A stretch of 64,000 nucleotides of DNA from Chelativorans salis (GCF_025336525.1 NZ_JAOCZP010000013.1:1-64000); one strand, 5' to 3'; numbered from the stretch's first letter, positions 36,333 through 45,854 are shown. Numbers and translations are program-made. The notes: generated from the letters alone by a model not told the origin.

Positions 36333-37856
36333 GTGGAAAAGCCTCAGGAACCGCTGCTGAGCGTGGCAAGCCTTACCAAGAGCTTCCCTGGTGCGCTGGC
36401 GCTCGATGGCGTCGACTTCACCTTGAGGGCGGGGGAAGTGCACGCTCTTCTGGGCGAGAATGGTGCGGGCAAGTCCACCCTCATCAAGTGCCTCACCGGC
36501 GCCTACCGGCGCGACAGCGGCGATATCCGGCTTTCCGGAAACCTGGTCGACCCGCGCGATACGTTCGAGGCGCAGGCGCTGGGCATCGGCACCGTCTATC
36601 AGGAGGTCAATCTCCTGCCCAACCTGACGGTGGCGCAAAATCTCTATCTCGGCCGCCAGCCGACCCGTTTCGGCATGGTGGGCACACGGCGGATGAATGC
36701 CGGGGCACAGGCGCTGCTTTCCAGATACGGCCTCGATATCGACGTGACACGGGAGCTTTCCTCCTATTCCGTCGCCGTCCAGCAGATCATCGCCATTGCG
36801 CGCGCGGTCGATCTGTCCGGCAAGATCCTTATCCTCGACGAGCCGACCGCCAGCCTCGATGCGCAGGAGGTGCGAATGGTGTTCGACATCGTGCGGGCGC
36901 TGCGCGAGCGGGGATTAGGCATCATCTTCATCACCCATTTCCTCAACCAGGTGTTCGAGATCTCCGATCGCATCACCGTTTTACGCAACGGCCGGCTGGT
37001 CGGCACGCGCGATGCCGCCGATATCGAGCGCATCGATCTCGTCACCATGATGCTGGGCCACGAGCTTTCTCAGGAGACCGTCGCGCATAAGGCGGCACGC
37101 AAGAGCGAGGGGGAGGTTGCCTACTGCTTCCGCGATTTCGGCCGTGCCGGCACGATAGAGCCGTTCAACCTGGAAATTCGCCGCGGCGAAGCAGTCGGCG
37201 TTGCCGGTCTCCTCGGCTCCGGGCGCACGGAGACCGCCGAGGTGATCTTCGGCGTGCGCCCGCATGACAGCGGCAATGCGGAGAAGGATGGCAGCCAGCT
37301 CGAACTCAATGGTCCGCGCAAGGCGATCGCTGCAGGCCTCGGTTTCTGCCCAGAGGACCGCAAGACCGACGGCATCGTCGGCGACCTCTCCGTGCGCGAG
37401 AACATCGTGCTGGCGCTGCAGGCGCGGCGCGGCTGGTCCCGGCCGCTGCCCAGGCAGGAGCAGATCGAGATCGCCGACCGCTTCATCGACGCTCTCGACA
37501 TCCGCACGACAGACCGGGAGAAGCCGCTCAGGCTTCTGTCTGGCGGCAACCAGCAAAAGGCCATCCTCGCCCGCTGGCTGGCGACCAACCCGGAGTTCCT
37601 CATCCTCGACGAGCCGACACGCGGCATCGATGTCGGCGCCCATGCCGAGATCATCCGCCTGATCGAGCGCCTCTGCGAGGACGGCGTGTCGCTGCTCGTC
37701 ATCTCCTCGGAGCTGGAAGAGCTGGTCGCTTATTCGCATCGCGTGATCGTGGTGCGCGACCGGCAGCATGTGTCGGAACTGACGGGCGAGGAGATCAATA
37801 CGGACAACATCGTCCGCGCCATCGCCGCCGACAGCCAGCCGGAGCAAGCCCGATGA
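36333..37856 (+). CDS. ytfR: Duplicated ATPase of the galactofuranose-type importer (YtfR-like)
   Basis: A 507-residue protein with two ABC domains. The first has GENGAGKST and LDEPTASLD with the signature region LSSYSVAVQQIIAIARAVD typical of the sugar group. The second has the degenerate Walker A GLLGSGRTE, LSGGNQQKAILARW and LDEPTRGIDV. GTG 36333 is chosen because residues before it overlap the previous gene and the intergenic stem-loop; GGGGAAA lies upstream. It ends overlapping the next permease by 4 bases. Confidence 0.92.
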   Translation: MEKPQEPLLSVASLTKSFPGALALDGVDFTLRAGEVHALLGENGAGKSTLIKCLTGAYRRDSGDIRLSGNLVDPRDTFEAQALGIGTVYQEVNLLPNLTVAQNLYLGRQPTRFGMVGTRRMNAGAQALLSRYGLDIDVTRELSSYSVAVQQIIAIARAVDLSGKILILDEPTASLDAQEVRMVFDIVRALRERGLGIIFITHFLNQVFEISDRITVLRNGRLVGTRDAADIERIDLVTMMLGHELSQETVAHKAARKSEGEVAYCFRDFGRAGTIEPFNLEIRRGEAVGVAGLLGSGRTETAEVIFGVRPHDSGNAEKDGSQLELNGPRKAIAAGLGFCPEDRKTDGIVGDLSVRENIVLALQARRGWSRPLPRQEQIEIADRFIDALDIRTTDREKPLRLLSGGNQQKAILARWLATNPEFLILDEPTRGIDVGAHAEIIRLIERLCEDGVSLLVISSELEELVAYSHRVIVVRDRQHVSELTGEEINTDNIVRAIAADSQPEQAR

Positions 37857-38887
37857 ACGGCGAAAGTGCGAGCAGTCTTCGGCGCTTCCTGCCCCAGCTC
37901 CTGACGCTTCTCGTCATCCTGGCGCTGATCACGGCGGTTTTCCCGAATTTCCTAAACCTGACGTGGCAGAACGGCCGTCTCTACGGCAGCCTGATCGACA
38001 TCCTCAATCGTGGCGCTCCCGTGGCTCTTCTGTCGATCGGCATGACGCTGGTTATCGCCACCAGGGGCATCGACCTTTCTGTCGGCGCTGTGATGGCGAT
38101 CTGCGGGGCCGTAGCGGCATCCACCGTCGCAGGCGGCGGCAGCGCGGCAACCGCCCTCCTCTTCGCGCTTGCCGTGGGTGTGGCCTGCGGCGCCTGGAAC
38201 GGTTTCCTTGTGGCCGTACTCGGCATTCAGCCAATCGTCGCCACGCTGATCTTGATGGTGGCCGGGCGCGGCATCGCCCAGCTCATCACCGAAGGCATCA
38301 TCGTCACCTTCAACAATGCGGCGTTCGCCTTCTTCGGCAGCGGCGCGCTTCTCGGTCTGCCGGTGCCCATCCTGCTGTGGGTCGCCACCGGCATTGCTGC
38401 AGCCTTCATCGTGCGCAGGAGCGCACTCGGGCTTCTGATCGAGGCGACCGGCATCAATCGCCGCGCCAGCACGCTTTCCGGCGTCAACAGCGGCGTGCTC
38501 CTGGTGACGGTCTACATGGTCTCGGGTCTGTGCGCGGCGATCGCCGGGATCATCGTCACCGCCGACATCCGCGGCGCGGACGCCAACAATGCCGGCCTGT
38601 GGCTGGAGCTCGACGCCATCCTCGCCGTCGTTTTGGGCGGGACGTCGCTGCTCGGCGGCCGCTTCACCATCCTCGGTTCGTTGATCGGCGCCATGATCAT
38701 CCAGTCGATCAACACCGGCATCCTGCTCTCCGGTTTCCCGCCCGAGTTCAACCTGATCATCAAGGCCGTCATCATCATGCTGATACTGGTCATCCAGTCG
38801 CCGGCCCTGCGCATGGCCACGATCTTCTGGCGTGGCCGCCCGGCGGAGCCGATGGCCGCAGAACGGAAGGAGCGGTCGGCACCATGA
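37853..38887 (+). CDS. ytfT: First permease of the galactofuranose-type importer (YtfT-like)
   Basis: A 344-residue RbsC-family permease with about ten hydrophobic segments, the family loop ATRGIDLSVGAVMAICGAV near residue 65 and the cytoplasmic coupling region LLIEATGINRRASTLSGV. Overlaps ytfR and yjfF by 4 bases each. Two different permeases in the same operon are the hallmark of the ytfQRT-yjfF system. Confidence 0.92.
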   Translation: MNGESASSLRRFLPQLLTLLVILALITAVFPNFLNLTWQNGRLYGSLIDILNRGAPVALLSIGMTLVIATRGIDLSVGAVMAICGAVAASTVAGGGSAATALLFALAVGVACGAWNGFLVAVLGIQPIVATLILMVAGRGIAQLITEGIIVTFNNAAFAFFGSGALLGLPVPILLWVATGIAAAFIVRRSALGLLIEATGINRRASTLSGVNSGVLLVTVYMVSGLCAAIAGIIVTADIRGADANNAGLWLELDAILAVVLGGTSLLGGRFTILGSLIGAMIIQSINTGILLSGFPPEFNLIIKAVIIMLILVIQSPALRMATIFWRGRPAEPMAAERKERSAP

Positions 38888-39870
38888 AGTCCCGCTATCT
38901 GCCGCTGGCGGCAACCATCCTCATCTTCGTCCTCGCCTATGCACTTTGCTATGCGCAGTTCCCGTCGATGCTGTCGACCCGCGTCATCGGCAATCTCCTG
39001 ACCGACAACGCCTTTCTCGGCATCGTCGCCGTCGGCATGACCTTCGTCATCCTCTCCGGCGGCATCGATCTTTCCGTCGGCTCGGTCATCGCCTTTACCA
39101 GTGTCTTCATCGCCGTGGTTCTGGCCAACACCGGTCTGCACCCGCTTATCGTCTTCGCCGTCGCGCTCCTCATCACCACGGCCTTCGGCGCGGCGATGGG
39201 AGCAGCGATCCACTATCTGGAGATGCCGCCCTTCATCGTCACGCTGGCCGGCATGTTTTTAGCACGCGGCATGGCTTTCGTGCTGTCGATCGATTCCATC
39301 CCCGTCATGCATCCCTTCTACGATACTCTGCAGTCGTTCTACTGGCGCATGCCCGGGGGTGGGCGCCTGACGCTGATCGGCGGTCTTCTGCTGCTTGTCT
39401 TCGCAATCGGCATCCTGATCGCCCACCGCACGCGCTTCGGTGCCAACGTCTACGCCTTGGGCGGCGATGCTGCAACGGCGCGGTTGATGGGCGTTTCCGT
39501 CGGCCGCACCACCGTCGGTATCTACGCGCTGTCCGGCCTTTTAGCGGGCCTCTCCGGCATCGTCTTCTCACTCTACACCACGGCCGGCTATTCCCTTTCC
39601 GCGGTCGGTGTCGAGCTCGACGCCATTGCGGCGGTCGTCATCGGCGGGACGCTGCTTACCGGCGGCAGTGGCTTCGTCGCAGGTACCTTCGTTGGTATTC
39701 TGATCATGGGTCTGATACAGACCTACATCATCTTCGACGGTACACTATCGAGTTGGTGGACGAAGATTGTGGTCGGAGTGCTCTTGTTCGTCTTCATCTT
39801 CTTGCAGAAGGGGATTCTCTGGCTCTCGGCCAGGAAGACGGCGGCGCTGCACCACGCACATGGAAGCTGA
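38884..39870 (+). CDS. yjfF: Second permease of the galactofuranose-type importer (YjfF-like)
   Basis: A 328-residue permease starting MKSRYLPLAATILIFVLAYA. The motif ILSGGIDLSVGSVIAFTSVF and the C-terminal LYTTAGYSLSAVGVELDAIA match YjfF. It overlaps the previous permease by 4 bases and the regulator by one base. Together with YtfT it should form a heterodimeric channel. Confidence 0.92.
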   Translation: MKSRYLPLAATILIFVLAYALCYAQFPSMLSTRVIGNLLTDNAFLGIVAVGMTFVILSGGIDLSVGSVIAFTSVFIAVVLANTGLHPLIVFAVALLITTAFGAAMGAAIHYLEMPPFIVTLAGMFLARGMAFVLSIDSIPVMHPFYDTLQSFYWRMPGGGRLTLIGGLLLLVFAIGILIAHRTRFGANVYALGGDAATARLMGVSVGRTTVGIYALSGLLAGLSGIVFSLYTTAGYSLSAVGVELDAIAAVVIGGTLLTGGSGFVAGTFVGILIMGLIQTYIIFDGTLSSWWTKIVVGVLLFVFIFLQKGILWLSARKTAALHHAHGS

Positions 39871-40655
39871 TGGGACTGCTTGAAACCGCCATATCCGGCC
39901 GAGCCCGGCGCACGAGCCATTCTCATGTGGTGAACGAACTCGGCAAGGCCATCATCGGCGGTGTCTATCCCGTGGGCAGCATTCTACCCGGCGACAGCGA
40001 GTTGGTCGCGCGCTTCCATGTCTCGCGCACCGTTCTGCGCGAGGCGATGAAGACGCTTTCGGCCAAGGGGCTCATCGTGCCGCGGGCGCGCATCGGTACG
40101 CGCGTGACGGAGCGCAGGGAGTGGAACCTATTCGACGCCGACGTGCTCACCTGGCACCTGGAGCGCGGCGTCGACCGCACGTTTCTTATCCACTTATGCG
40201 ATATGCGTCTTTCTTTTGAGCCCTATGCGGCGGGGTTGGCGGCAGGACGCGCCGGGCCGGAGACTGCGCGTCACCTTCTAGCACTGGCGGAGGACATGGC
40301 CTCGGCCCCCTCGCATGAAGATCTTATCATGGCCGACCTGCGCTTCCACCTTGCTGTCTTGCAGGCTTCCGAGAACCCTTTCATGTACGGCGTCGGCACG
40401 CTGATCGAAGCAGCCCTGGTCGCCGCCTTCGGCCTCAGCTCGCCCGACGTCCCATCACGGGAGACGGAAAGGATCGGCCTCTCCCATAGGACAATCGCCG
40501 AGGCCATTGCCCGCGGCGACACGGAAGCGGCATCCGAGGCCATGAGGAAGGTTATCCTGACCGGCCGCGACCAGGCACTCGACCGGATCAAGGAGGCGGC
40601 GCTTAGGAGCCGCCCGCCGGACGACATGAACCTGTCGCGCAGGAGAGGACGATAA
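39870..40655 (+). CDS. FadR-subfamily GntR regulator of the ytf operon
   Basis: A 261-residue regulator. The winged HTH (residues 15-85) reads SILPGDSELVARFHVSRTVL, then MKTLSAKGLIVPRARIGTRV. The FCD effector domain follows, with a metal-binding-type pattern of Asp/His residues (DLRFHLAVLQAS, HRTIAEAIARGD). Its ATG overlaps the yjfF stop (TGATG), placing it last in the operon. It probably represses the operon in the absence of the sugar acid or sugar. Confidence 0.92.
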   Translation: MGLLETAISGRARRTSHSHVVNELGKAIIGGVYPVGSILPGDSELVARFHVSRTVLREAMKTLSAKGLIVPRARIGTRVTERREWNLFDADVLTWHLERGVDRTFLIHLCDMRLSFEPYAAGLAAGRAGPETARHLLALAEDMASAPSHEDLIMADLRFHLAVLQASENPFMYGVGTLIEAALVAAFGLSSPDVPSRETERIGLSHRTIAEAIARGDTEAASEAMRKVILTGRDQALDRIKEAALRSRPPDDMNLSRRRGR

Positions 40656-40687
40656 CATGGCCAATCCCCTGCCCTGCCCAGTCAAAT

Positions 40688-41070
40688 TCACGAAAGGTAG
40701 TGTCTCAGTTTGAACTTAGACTGGTGGCGGCCCGTCATAGATCATTCATGCTGCGGAACAAGAGTTCCCACTAGGTGCAGCAAGTTTTCGTGCTGCGGCG
40801 AGCCCCTATCCCTGTTCAAGAAAGCACCAAGTTCCATATGCATTGATTTGCCGCTCGATTGGGGATTAGGAACATGTCGAACGAACGCCTTGCCTGCATC
40901 GTCCCGGCAGAGAAACCACTCGTCCCCGTTTGCACTCTCATAGATAAGCAATCCCGGATTCGCCACGCTTTCAACTCCCATGCCTTCCGGGAAGCATATA
41001 GGAGTTCGGGCGCGATGCGACAGGGCGGTCAAGCGGACCAAATCTCAAACTGAGACACTACCTCACGAAA
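40688..41070. mobile_element. 367-bp TIR element with 8-bp target duplication, carrying one small ORF
   Basis: Perfect 18-bp terminal inverted repeats, GGTAGTGTCTCAGTTTGA at 40696-40713 and its complement TCAAACTGAGACACTACC at 41045-41062, bound the element. Both ends are flanked by the direct repeat TCACGAAA (40688-40695 and 41063-41070), an 8-bp target-site duplication that proves insertion. At 367 bp it is too small to encode a transposase and must move by one supplied in trans. Most of its length is an open frame on the minus strand (40742-41041). Confidence 0.85.
40742..41041 (-). CDS. 99-residue cargo protein inside the TIR element
   Basis: From a TTG at 41041 (MVRLTALSHRAR) to GTLVPQHE. 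The protein core GLLIYESANGDEWFLCRDDA, GKAFVRHVPNPQSSGKSMHM, then ELGAFLNRDRG and LLHLVGTLV is well behaved and, as far as I recall, resembles small conserved rhizobial proteins of unknown function. It starts 4 bases inside one terminal repeat and ends 28 bases from the other. ATG 40981 (MGVESVANPG) is an alternative start. If expressed, its promoter must lie outside or in the repeat. Confidence 0.55.
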   Translation of the reverse strand: MVRLTALSHRARTPICFPEGMGVESVANPGLLIYESANGDEWFLCRDDAGKAFVRHVPNPQSSGKSMHMELGAFLNRDRGSPQHENLLHLVGTLVPQHE

Positions 41071-41153
41071 GCCTGTCTTATCCGGTCGACGAGAATCTCG
41101 AATAGTCGGCCCCGGCTATCCTGCGCGAGGGAACTGCCATACTCGGCCCGCGG

Positions 41154-41540
41154 CTATACCTTATACATCGTCGATCGCAACACGGCTTGCATGTGCTCGC
41201 TGAGGTCAAGCTCGCGGCGTGCCTCGATCCTTAGAAGATACTTCGCTTTTGCCCGGCGATCGCCTTTGCTGACCGCTGGGTGGGAACAGACTGCCAGCAG
41301 CGCCTTTTCCTCGGCTCGGTTGGCTTTGGCATGTTGATGGCTATGGCTGCCCCACTTGCGGATGGATTTGCTGAACTCCGCGTATGCTGTCTTGTGGGCC
41401 TCGATCAGTTCCCGCAGTTGGCCAGACGAACTTCGGTTCCGGCGTGGCCGTACTCTGGCGATGGCTTTTTCGACCACGGTCGAGGCGACGAGGGCGCTCG
41501 TGGAGCTGACGAGCAAGACGCGGCGGTTGATCCTCGACAT
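41154..41540 (-). CDS. Hypothetical protein with exported-type N terminus
   Basis: 128 residues. The start at 41540 (MSRINRRVLLVSSTSALVAS) is chosen because AGGAGG lies five bases upstream; the frame is open to 41582. The N terminus has an RINRR basic stretch followed by a hydrophobic segment, like a weak Tat or Sec signal. The rest (LIEAHKTAYAEFSKSIRKWG, EEKALLAVCSHP, AKYLLRIEARRELDL, MQAVLRSTMYKV) is helical and seems to belong to a rhizobial family of unknown function. Confidence 0.65.
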   Translation of the reverse strand: MSRINRRVLLVSSTSALVASTVVEKAIARVRPRRNRSSSGQLRELIEAHKTAYAEFSKSIRKWGSHSHQHAKANRAEEKALLAVCSHPAVSKGDRRAKAKYLLRIEARRELDLSEHMQAVLRSTMYKV

Positions 41541-41684
41541 ATGGACCTCCTCTTGGCGTGTGATGGCTGCGGGATCGGACATGCCGTCGACCGCCGGCCT
41601 ATCGGCTCATCAGCCGCAATCCCGAAGTTAACATGTGGAGCAAGCTCGATGCCGCGCTTGATGCAGTGGTTTCTTTCGGGAATC

Positions 41685-42710
41685 CTAGCTGGAGGATCGC
41701 TGCCCTGCCCGGTCGAAGAAATGCATGTTTTTCGGATCTATCGTGAGGCCGACGCGGTCACCGGCCGCCGGACCATCGCCGTTGTTGACAACCAGCACCG
41801 TCTCGCCCTCATCTAGCCTGATGTGCAGCATCGAGGCCGCGCCGGTATATTCGCTGATAGCCACGGTCCCTGCCAACAGTCCCGCCTCGGGCGCTACGAG
41901 GCTTAGGTTCTCCGGCCTCATGCCGATCTGCCTTGCGCATGTCGGTACGCTTTCCGGAATGCCCTCCGAAACGTGCTCCACCGGCAGGATGTTCATCCTC
42001 GGACTGCCGATGAACTGTGCGACGAAGAGATTGTCTGGCTTCGAATAGAGCTCACGGGGCGTGCCGACCTGCTCGATGAGTCCGTCGCGCAGCACGACGA
42101 TCCGATCCGCTAGCGTCATCGCCTCGATCTGGTCGTGGGTGACGTAGACCATGGTGTTGCCGAGACGCGCATGGAGCGCGGCGATCTCGGAGCGCATGTG
42201 GACGCGCAGTTCCGCGTCGAGATTGGACAGCGGCTCATCGAAGAGGAAGATCTTGGGGTCGGCGACGATGGCCCGCCCGATGGCGACGCGCTGCCGCTGG
42301 CCGCCGGAAAGCTCGCGCGGATAGCGGTCGAGCAGCCCGTCGAGCTTGAGCGTGTCCGAAGCTTCCTTGACGCGCCTTTCCCTCTCGGCCAGGGGCACTT
42401 TCCGCACCTTCAGACCGAAGGCCATGTTCTCGCGTACCGTGAGGTGCGGATAGAGCGCGTAGCTCTGGAACACCATAGCGACGCCGCGGCGAGAGGCCTG
42501 GACCTCATTCATCTTCATATCGCCGATGAAGAGATTCCCGGAGGTGATGTATTCGAGGCCGGAAATCATCCGCAGCAAAGTGGACTTGCCGCAGCCGGAC
42601 GGCCCCACGAAGACGACGAACTCGCCGTCCTGGACGTCGAGATCGATGCCCTTGATGATCTCGACAGAGCCGAAGGATTTGCGGAGATTCCTGAGGCTGA
42701 GGCTTGTCAT
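41685..42710 (-). CDS. MalK/UgpC-type ATPase of a sugar ABC importer
   Basis: A 341-residue CUT1 ATPase: Walker A GPSGCGKST, Q-loop VFQSYALYP, signature LSGGQRQRVAIGRA, Walker B FLFDEPLSNLD and the switch histidine in VYVTHDQ. A C-terminal TOBE regulatory domain (about 240-341) is present. It is the last gene of the minus-strand operon that begins at the FadR regulator (47410). Confidence 0.95.
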   Translation of the reverse strand: MTSLSLRNLRKSFGSVEIIKGIDLDVQDGEFVVFVGPSGCGKSTLLRMISGLEYITSGNLFIGDMKMNEVQASRRGVAMVFQSYALYPHLTVRENMAFGLKVRKVPLAERERRVKEASDTLKLDGLLDRYPRELSGGQRQRVAIGRAIVADPKIFLFDEPLSNLDAELRVHMRSEIAALHARLGNTMVYVTHDQIEAMTLADRIVVLRDGLIEQVGTPRELYSKPDNLFVAQFIGSPRMNILPVEHVSEGIPESVPTCARQIGMRPENLSLVAPEAGLLAGTVAISEYTGAASMLHIRLDEGETVLVVNNGDGPAAGDRVGLTIDPKNMHFFDRAGQRSSS

Positions 42711-42741
42711 GTACTGCCCAGTTTCTGGCCGGTCCGGGAGG

Positions 42742-43584
42742 TCATCCTTTCACTCCCGACATGGCGAAGCTTTCGATGATCTGCCGCTGCGCGATCAGGT
42801 ACACGATCAGGATCGGCACCACTGCGAGCGACGTGGCGGCGAGCTGCAGGTGCCAGAGCGGCAACCCGTATGCGTCGGTGAAGTTCGCAAGCGCCAGCGG
42901 CAGGGTGAATTTCTTGAGGCTGGAAAGGAAGACCAGCGGTTCGAGGAACAGGTTCCAGGAAAACAGGAACGTTATGATGGCGACGGCCGCAAGCGCCGGC
43001 CTGGACATGGGAAGCGCGATCTTCCACCAGATGCCGAGCCTGGACAGGCCGTCCATCCTGCCCGCCTCCTCCAGTTCCTTCGGCAGCGCCACAAAATACT
43101 GGCGCATCAGGAAGGTGGCCATGACGCCATGGGGGCCGAAGACCGGCAGGAGAACCAGCGGGCCATGCGTGTCCATCAGGCCGAGCCATCGCATCAGGAA
43201 GAAGTTGGGGATGATCGTCACCTCCTCGGGAACCATCAGGGCGGAAACGAGAAAGAGCATGAGCAGCCCTGCCCCGGCAAAGCGCATCCGGGCGAGCGCA
43301 TAGCCGGCCAGCGAAGAGAGGATCAGCGTCAGGACCGTGACCAGCCCCGCAATATAGAGCGAGTTGAAATATTGCCGCGCGAAGGGCTGGTATTCGAAAA
43401 CCTCGACGAAGTTGGTCCATCGCCAGACGCGCGGGATGAGGCTCGGCTGGCCGAAGATCTCGGTGGCGCTCTTGAAACCGGACGATACCATCCACAGGAA
43501 CGGAAAGACGAAGGGAATCGCGAGGATGGACAGCGATAGCACCCACATCACCCGCTTGAGCCTGTCGAGCTGTCCCTGGGTCAT
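42742..43584 (-). CDS. Sugar ABC permease (MalG/UgpE-type)
   Basis: A 280-residue permease with six hydrophobic helices and the EAA loop PKELEEAGRMDGLSRLGIWW near residue 185. It overlaps the companion permease by 4 bases. The ATPase starts 31 bp downstream. Confidence 0.93.
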   Translation of the reverse strand: MTQGQLDRLKRVMWVLSLSILAIPFVFPFLWMVSSGFKSATEIFGQPSLIPRVWRWTNFVEVFEYQPFARQYFNSLYIAGLVTVLTLILSSLAGYALARMRFAGAGLLMLFLVSALMVPEEVTIIPNFFLMRWLGLMDTHGPLVLLPVFGPHGVMATFLMRQYFVALPKELEEAGRMDGLSRLGIWWKIALPMSRPALAAVAIITFLFSWNLFLEPLVFLSSLKKFTLPLALANFTDAYGLPLWHLQLAATSLAVVPILIVYLIAQRQIIESFAMSGVKG

Positions 43585-44510
43585 GTCGCCCCCTTTTGGC
43601 GCAGCAGCAACTGCACGATGGTCAGCACCAGAACGATGACGAACATGATCATCGCCAGAGCCGATGCGTAACCGACATTGAAGAATTCGAAGGCCTGCTC
43701 GTAGACGTAGAAGGCAAGCACGAGCGTGCCGTTCTCGGGTCCGCCCCCGGTCATCAGGTAGATGTGGTCGAAGACCTTGAAGGATCCGATCGTCGTGATG
43801 ACCATGATGATGAGGGTTGTCGGCGCAAGCAGGGGCCAGGTCACCATGCGAAAGACCTGCCAGCCCGTGGCGCCTTCGAGACGGGCCGCCTCCTCATAAT
43901 CGCGGGGAATTGCCTGCAGCGCTGCGATGTAGAGGATCATGTTGAGGCCGACCATCTTGATGACGCGTGTGACGATGACGGCCGCCATGGCCCAGTCCGG
44001 CTCGCGCAGCCAGTTCGGCCCGTCGATGCCCACCAGGGCAAGCAGCTGATTGACCGTTCCGCCCTCCCCTTGCAGGAGGAACTTCCAGACGATCGCCCAG
44101 GCGACCGCGGAGGTGACGACCGGCGCGAAGAAGACGGTGCGGAAGAAGACGACACCGCGCCTGGGACGCGACAGCGAGATGGCCAGGGTCAGGGCGAGCG
44201 CCATGTTCATTGGAACGAGGCCGATCGCAAAGATCACCGAGTTGCGGATGACGTGCCAGAAATCCGGATTCTCCGTCAGGGCGTCGCGGTAGTTCGCCAC
44301 GCCGACGAAGATTTGTTCGCCCGACAGCAAATTCCATTCCGACATCGAATAGATCACGACGGCGATCAGCGGCCCCAGGAAGAATATGAGGAAGCCGATG
44401 AGCGTCGGGCTGACGAAGAGCCACGCTTCGATCGCCTCGCGCCGTTTCAATGTCAGCCATGGCACGCGTGCGCGGCGTGCCATGGCCTCTATGTCGTCTG
44501 CTGCGGCCAC
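43581..44510 (-). CDS. Sugar ABC permease (MalF/UgpA-type)
   Basis: A 309-residue permease with a soluble N-terminal 30 residues, six hydrophobic helices and the EAA loop PRDYEEAARLEGATGWQVF around residue 205. It lies 13 bp after the binding-protein gene and pairs with the permease at 42742. Confidence 0.93.
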   Translation of the reverse strand: MAAADDIEAMARRARVPWLTLKRREAIEAWLFVSPTLIGFLIFFLGPLIAVVIYSMSEWNLLSGEQIFVGVANYRDALTENPDFWHVIRNSVIFAIGLVPMNMALALTLAISLSRPRRGVVFFRTVFFAPVVTSAVAWAIVWKFLLQGEGGTVNQLLALVGIDGPNWLREPDWAMAAVIVTRVIKMVGLNMILYIAALQAIPRDYEEAARLEGATGWQVFRMVTWPLLAPTTLIIMVITTIGSFKVFDHIYLMTGGGPENGTLVLAFYVYEQAFEFFNVGYASALAMIMFVIVLVLTIVQLLLRQKGAT

Positions 44511-44523
44511 ATCGGTCCCCCGC

Positions 44524-45771
44524 CTAGAGCTGCGGCCGGATAGCTTCGCAGACCGCCTTCAGCGATGCCTCGACATCGGAGTCAGCGCGCCACAACGCGT
44601 CGAATCTCGGCTTCATGGCCGCGAGGATCTGCGGCGCGCGCTCATGGCTCGGCAGCACCTCGCCTTCTTTGATCGCGGCGGCGACGTGTTTCATCTGCTC
44701 GGGCGGAATGAGGGCGTTCGCCTCGGTGAAGGTGTCGCTTTCCAGTACCGAGACCCGCGCCGGCGGGAAGAACTGCGCCATCACCTCGACATTTTCCTGG
44801 TTGGTCATCCAGGCGATGAACTGCTTGGCGAGTTCCTTGTTGTCGGACTTGGCGAAGACCACGAGGCCGGCCTGACCAATGACCGGAGCCTCGCCGGCCG
44901 GGCCTGTCGGCAGCGGTGCGATGCCCCATTCGAAACCGGCCTCGGGCATCTTCGAAGCTCGCGATATCTGGTTGATCGTCATCGCTGAGGAGCCGGAGAA
45001 ATAGTCACCCTGCTCGCCGGGCGGCACGATCGACTTGTCCTCAAAGACCATCTCGTGAAGCATCCGGACCGCCTCGACCGCCTCCGGATCGTCGAAGCCG
45101 CATTCACCGTTCGACCATGCATCACCGCCATAGGCACGGATCGGCGGCATGACTGCGTGCATGATGCGCGTGTCATAGCCCTGGCCGTCCTTGAACTCGA
45201 AGCCCCAGATGCGATCCTCCGGCTTGGTGAGCGCCTTCACCACTTCACGGAACTTGTCGAGCGTCCACTCGCCCTTCTCGGCGAGCGTCAGCGGGTCCTC
45301 CAGTCCGGCTGCGTCGAACATGTCCTTGTTGTAGAAGATCATGAAGGGCGAGGTGGAGAAGGGCACACCATAGATCTCGCCATCCTCCCTCCAGAGGCCC
45401 ATGGCGGGATCAGAGAAATCAGCAAGGTCGTAGCCCTCGGCGTTCTCCAGCGTGTCGGTCAGCGACTCCACGGCTCCTGCTGCGACGAATGCCGGCATGG
45501 AGTCCTCAAACATCCAGCCGAGATCCGGAGGGTTTCCTCCGGCGAGCTGGAAAGTCAACTTCTGGACGTAGTCACCGGCAGGGATCGTTTCGAAGGTGAC
45601 CGTGGTGCCGGGATTTTCGGCTTCGAACCCGTCGGCGATGCCGTTCAGCATGTTCAGATGGGCCTCGTTACCGGTCCACACGGTGAAGCGCAGATCCTCC
45701 GCCATTGCGTGGCCGGCGGCGAGGCTCAACGCCAGTGCCGATACGGTAAGACTTGTCAGTGCATTTCTCAT
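44524..45771 (-). CDS. Extracellular sugar-binding protein, family 1
   Basis: A 415-residue binding protein with a signal peptide (MRNALTSLTVSALALSLAAG, cleaved after HAMA). Family 1 features are FTVWTGNEAHLNMLNGIADG, FQLAGGNPPDLGWMFEDSMP and IYGVPFSTSPFMIFYNKDMF. It lies 83 bp downstream of the SDR gene. It delivers substrate to the permeases at 42742-44510. The regulator, SDR and enolase-superfamily genes suggest a sugar acid or a modified sugar rather than a plain hexose. Confidence 0.94.
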   Translation of the reverse strand: MRNALTSLTVSALALSLAAGHAMAEDLRFTVWTGNEAHLNMLNGIADGFEAENPGTTVTFETIPAGDYVQKLTFQLAGGNPPDLGWMFEDSMPAFVAAGAVESLTDTLENAEGYDLADFSDPAMGLWREDGEIYGVPFSTSPFMIFYNKDMFDAAGLEDPLTLAEKGEWTLDKFREVVKALTKPEDRIWGFEFKDGQGYDTRIMHAVMPPIRAYGGDAWSNGECGFDDPEAVEAVRMLHEMVFEDKSIVPPGEQGDYFSGSSAMTINQISRASKMPEAGFEWGIAPLPTGPAGEAPVIGQAGLVVFAKSDNKELAKQFIAWMTNQENVEVMAQFFPPARVSVLESDTFTEANALIPPEQMKHVAAAIKEGEVLPSHERAPQILAAMKPRFDALWRADSDVEASLKAVCEAIRPQL

Positions 45772-45854
45772 GGCTTTCCTCCCTGTGATGACTGTCTATG
45801 CGCTCTTTGAAGCCTGCCCGCTTTTGCGGGCGAAACCAAAATTCAACGCTGCGC

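Noticed and set aside
37963-38883. N-terminal extension of the second ytf permease (frame open from 37963)
   Set aside because: This part is antisense-like and fully overlaps the first permease in another frame; the ATG at 38884 fits the family start.
42526-43539. Plus-strand ORF of 337 codons
   Set aside because: Antisense to two clear ABC permease/ATPase genes, with a Gln/Arg/Glu-rich shadow composition.
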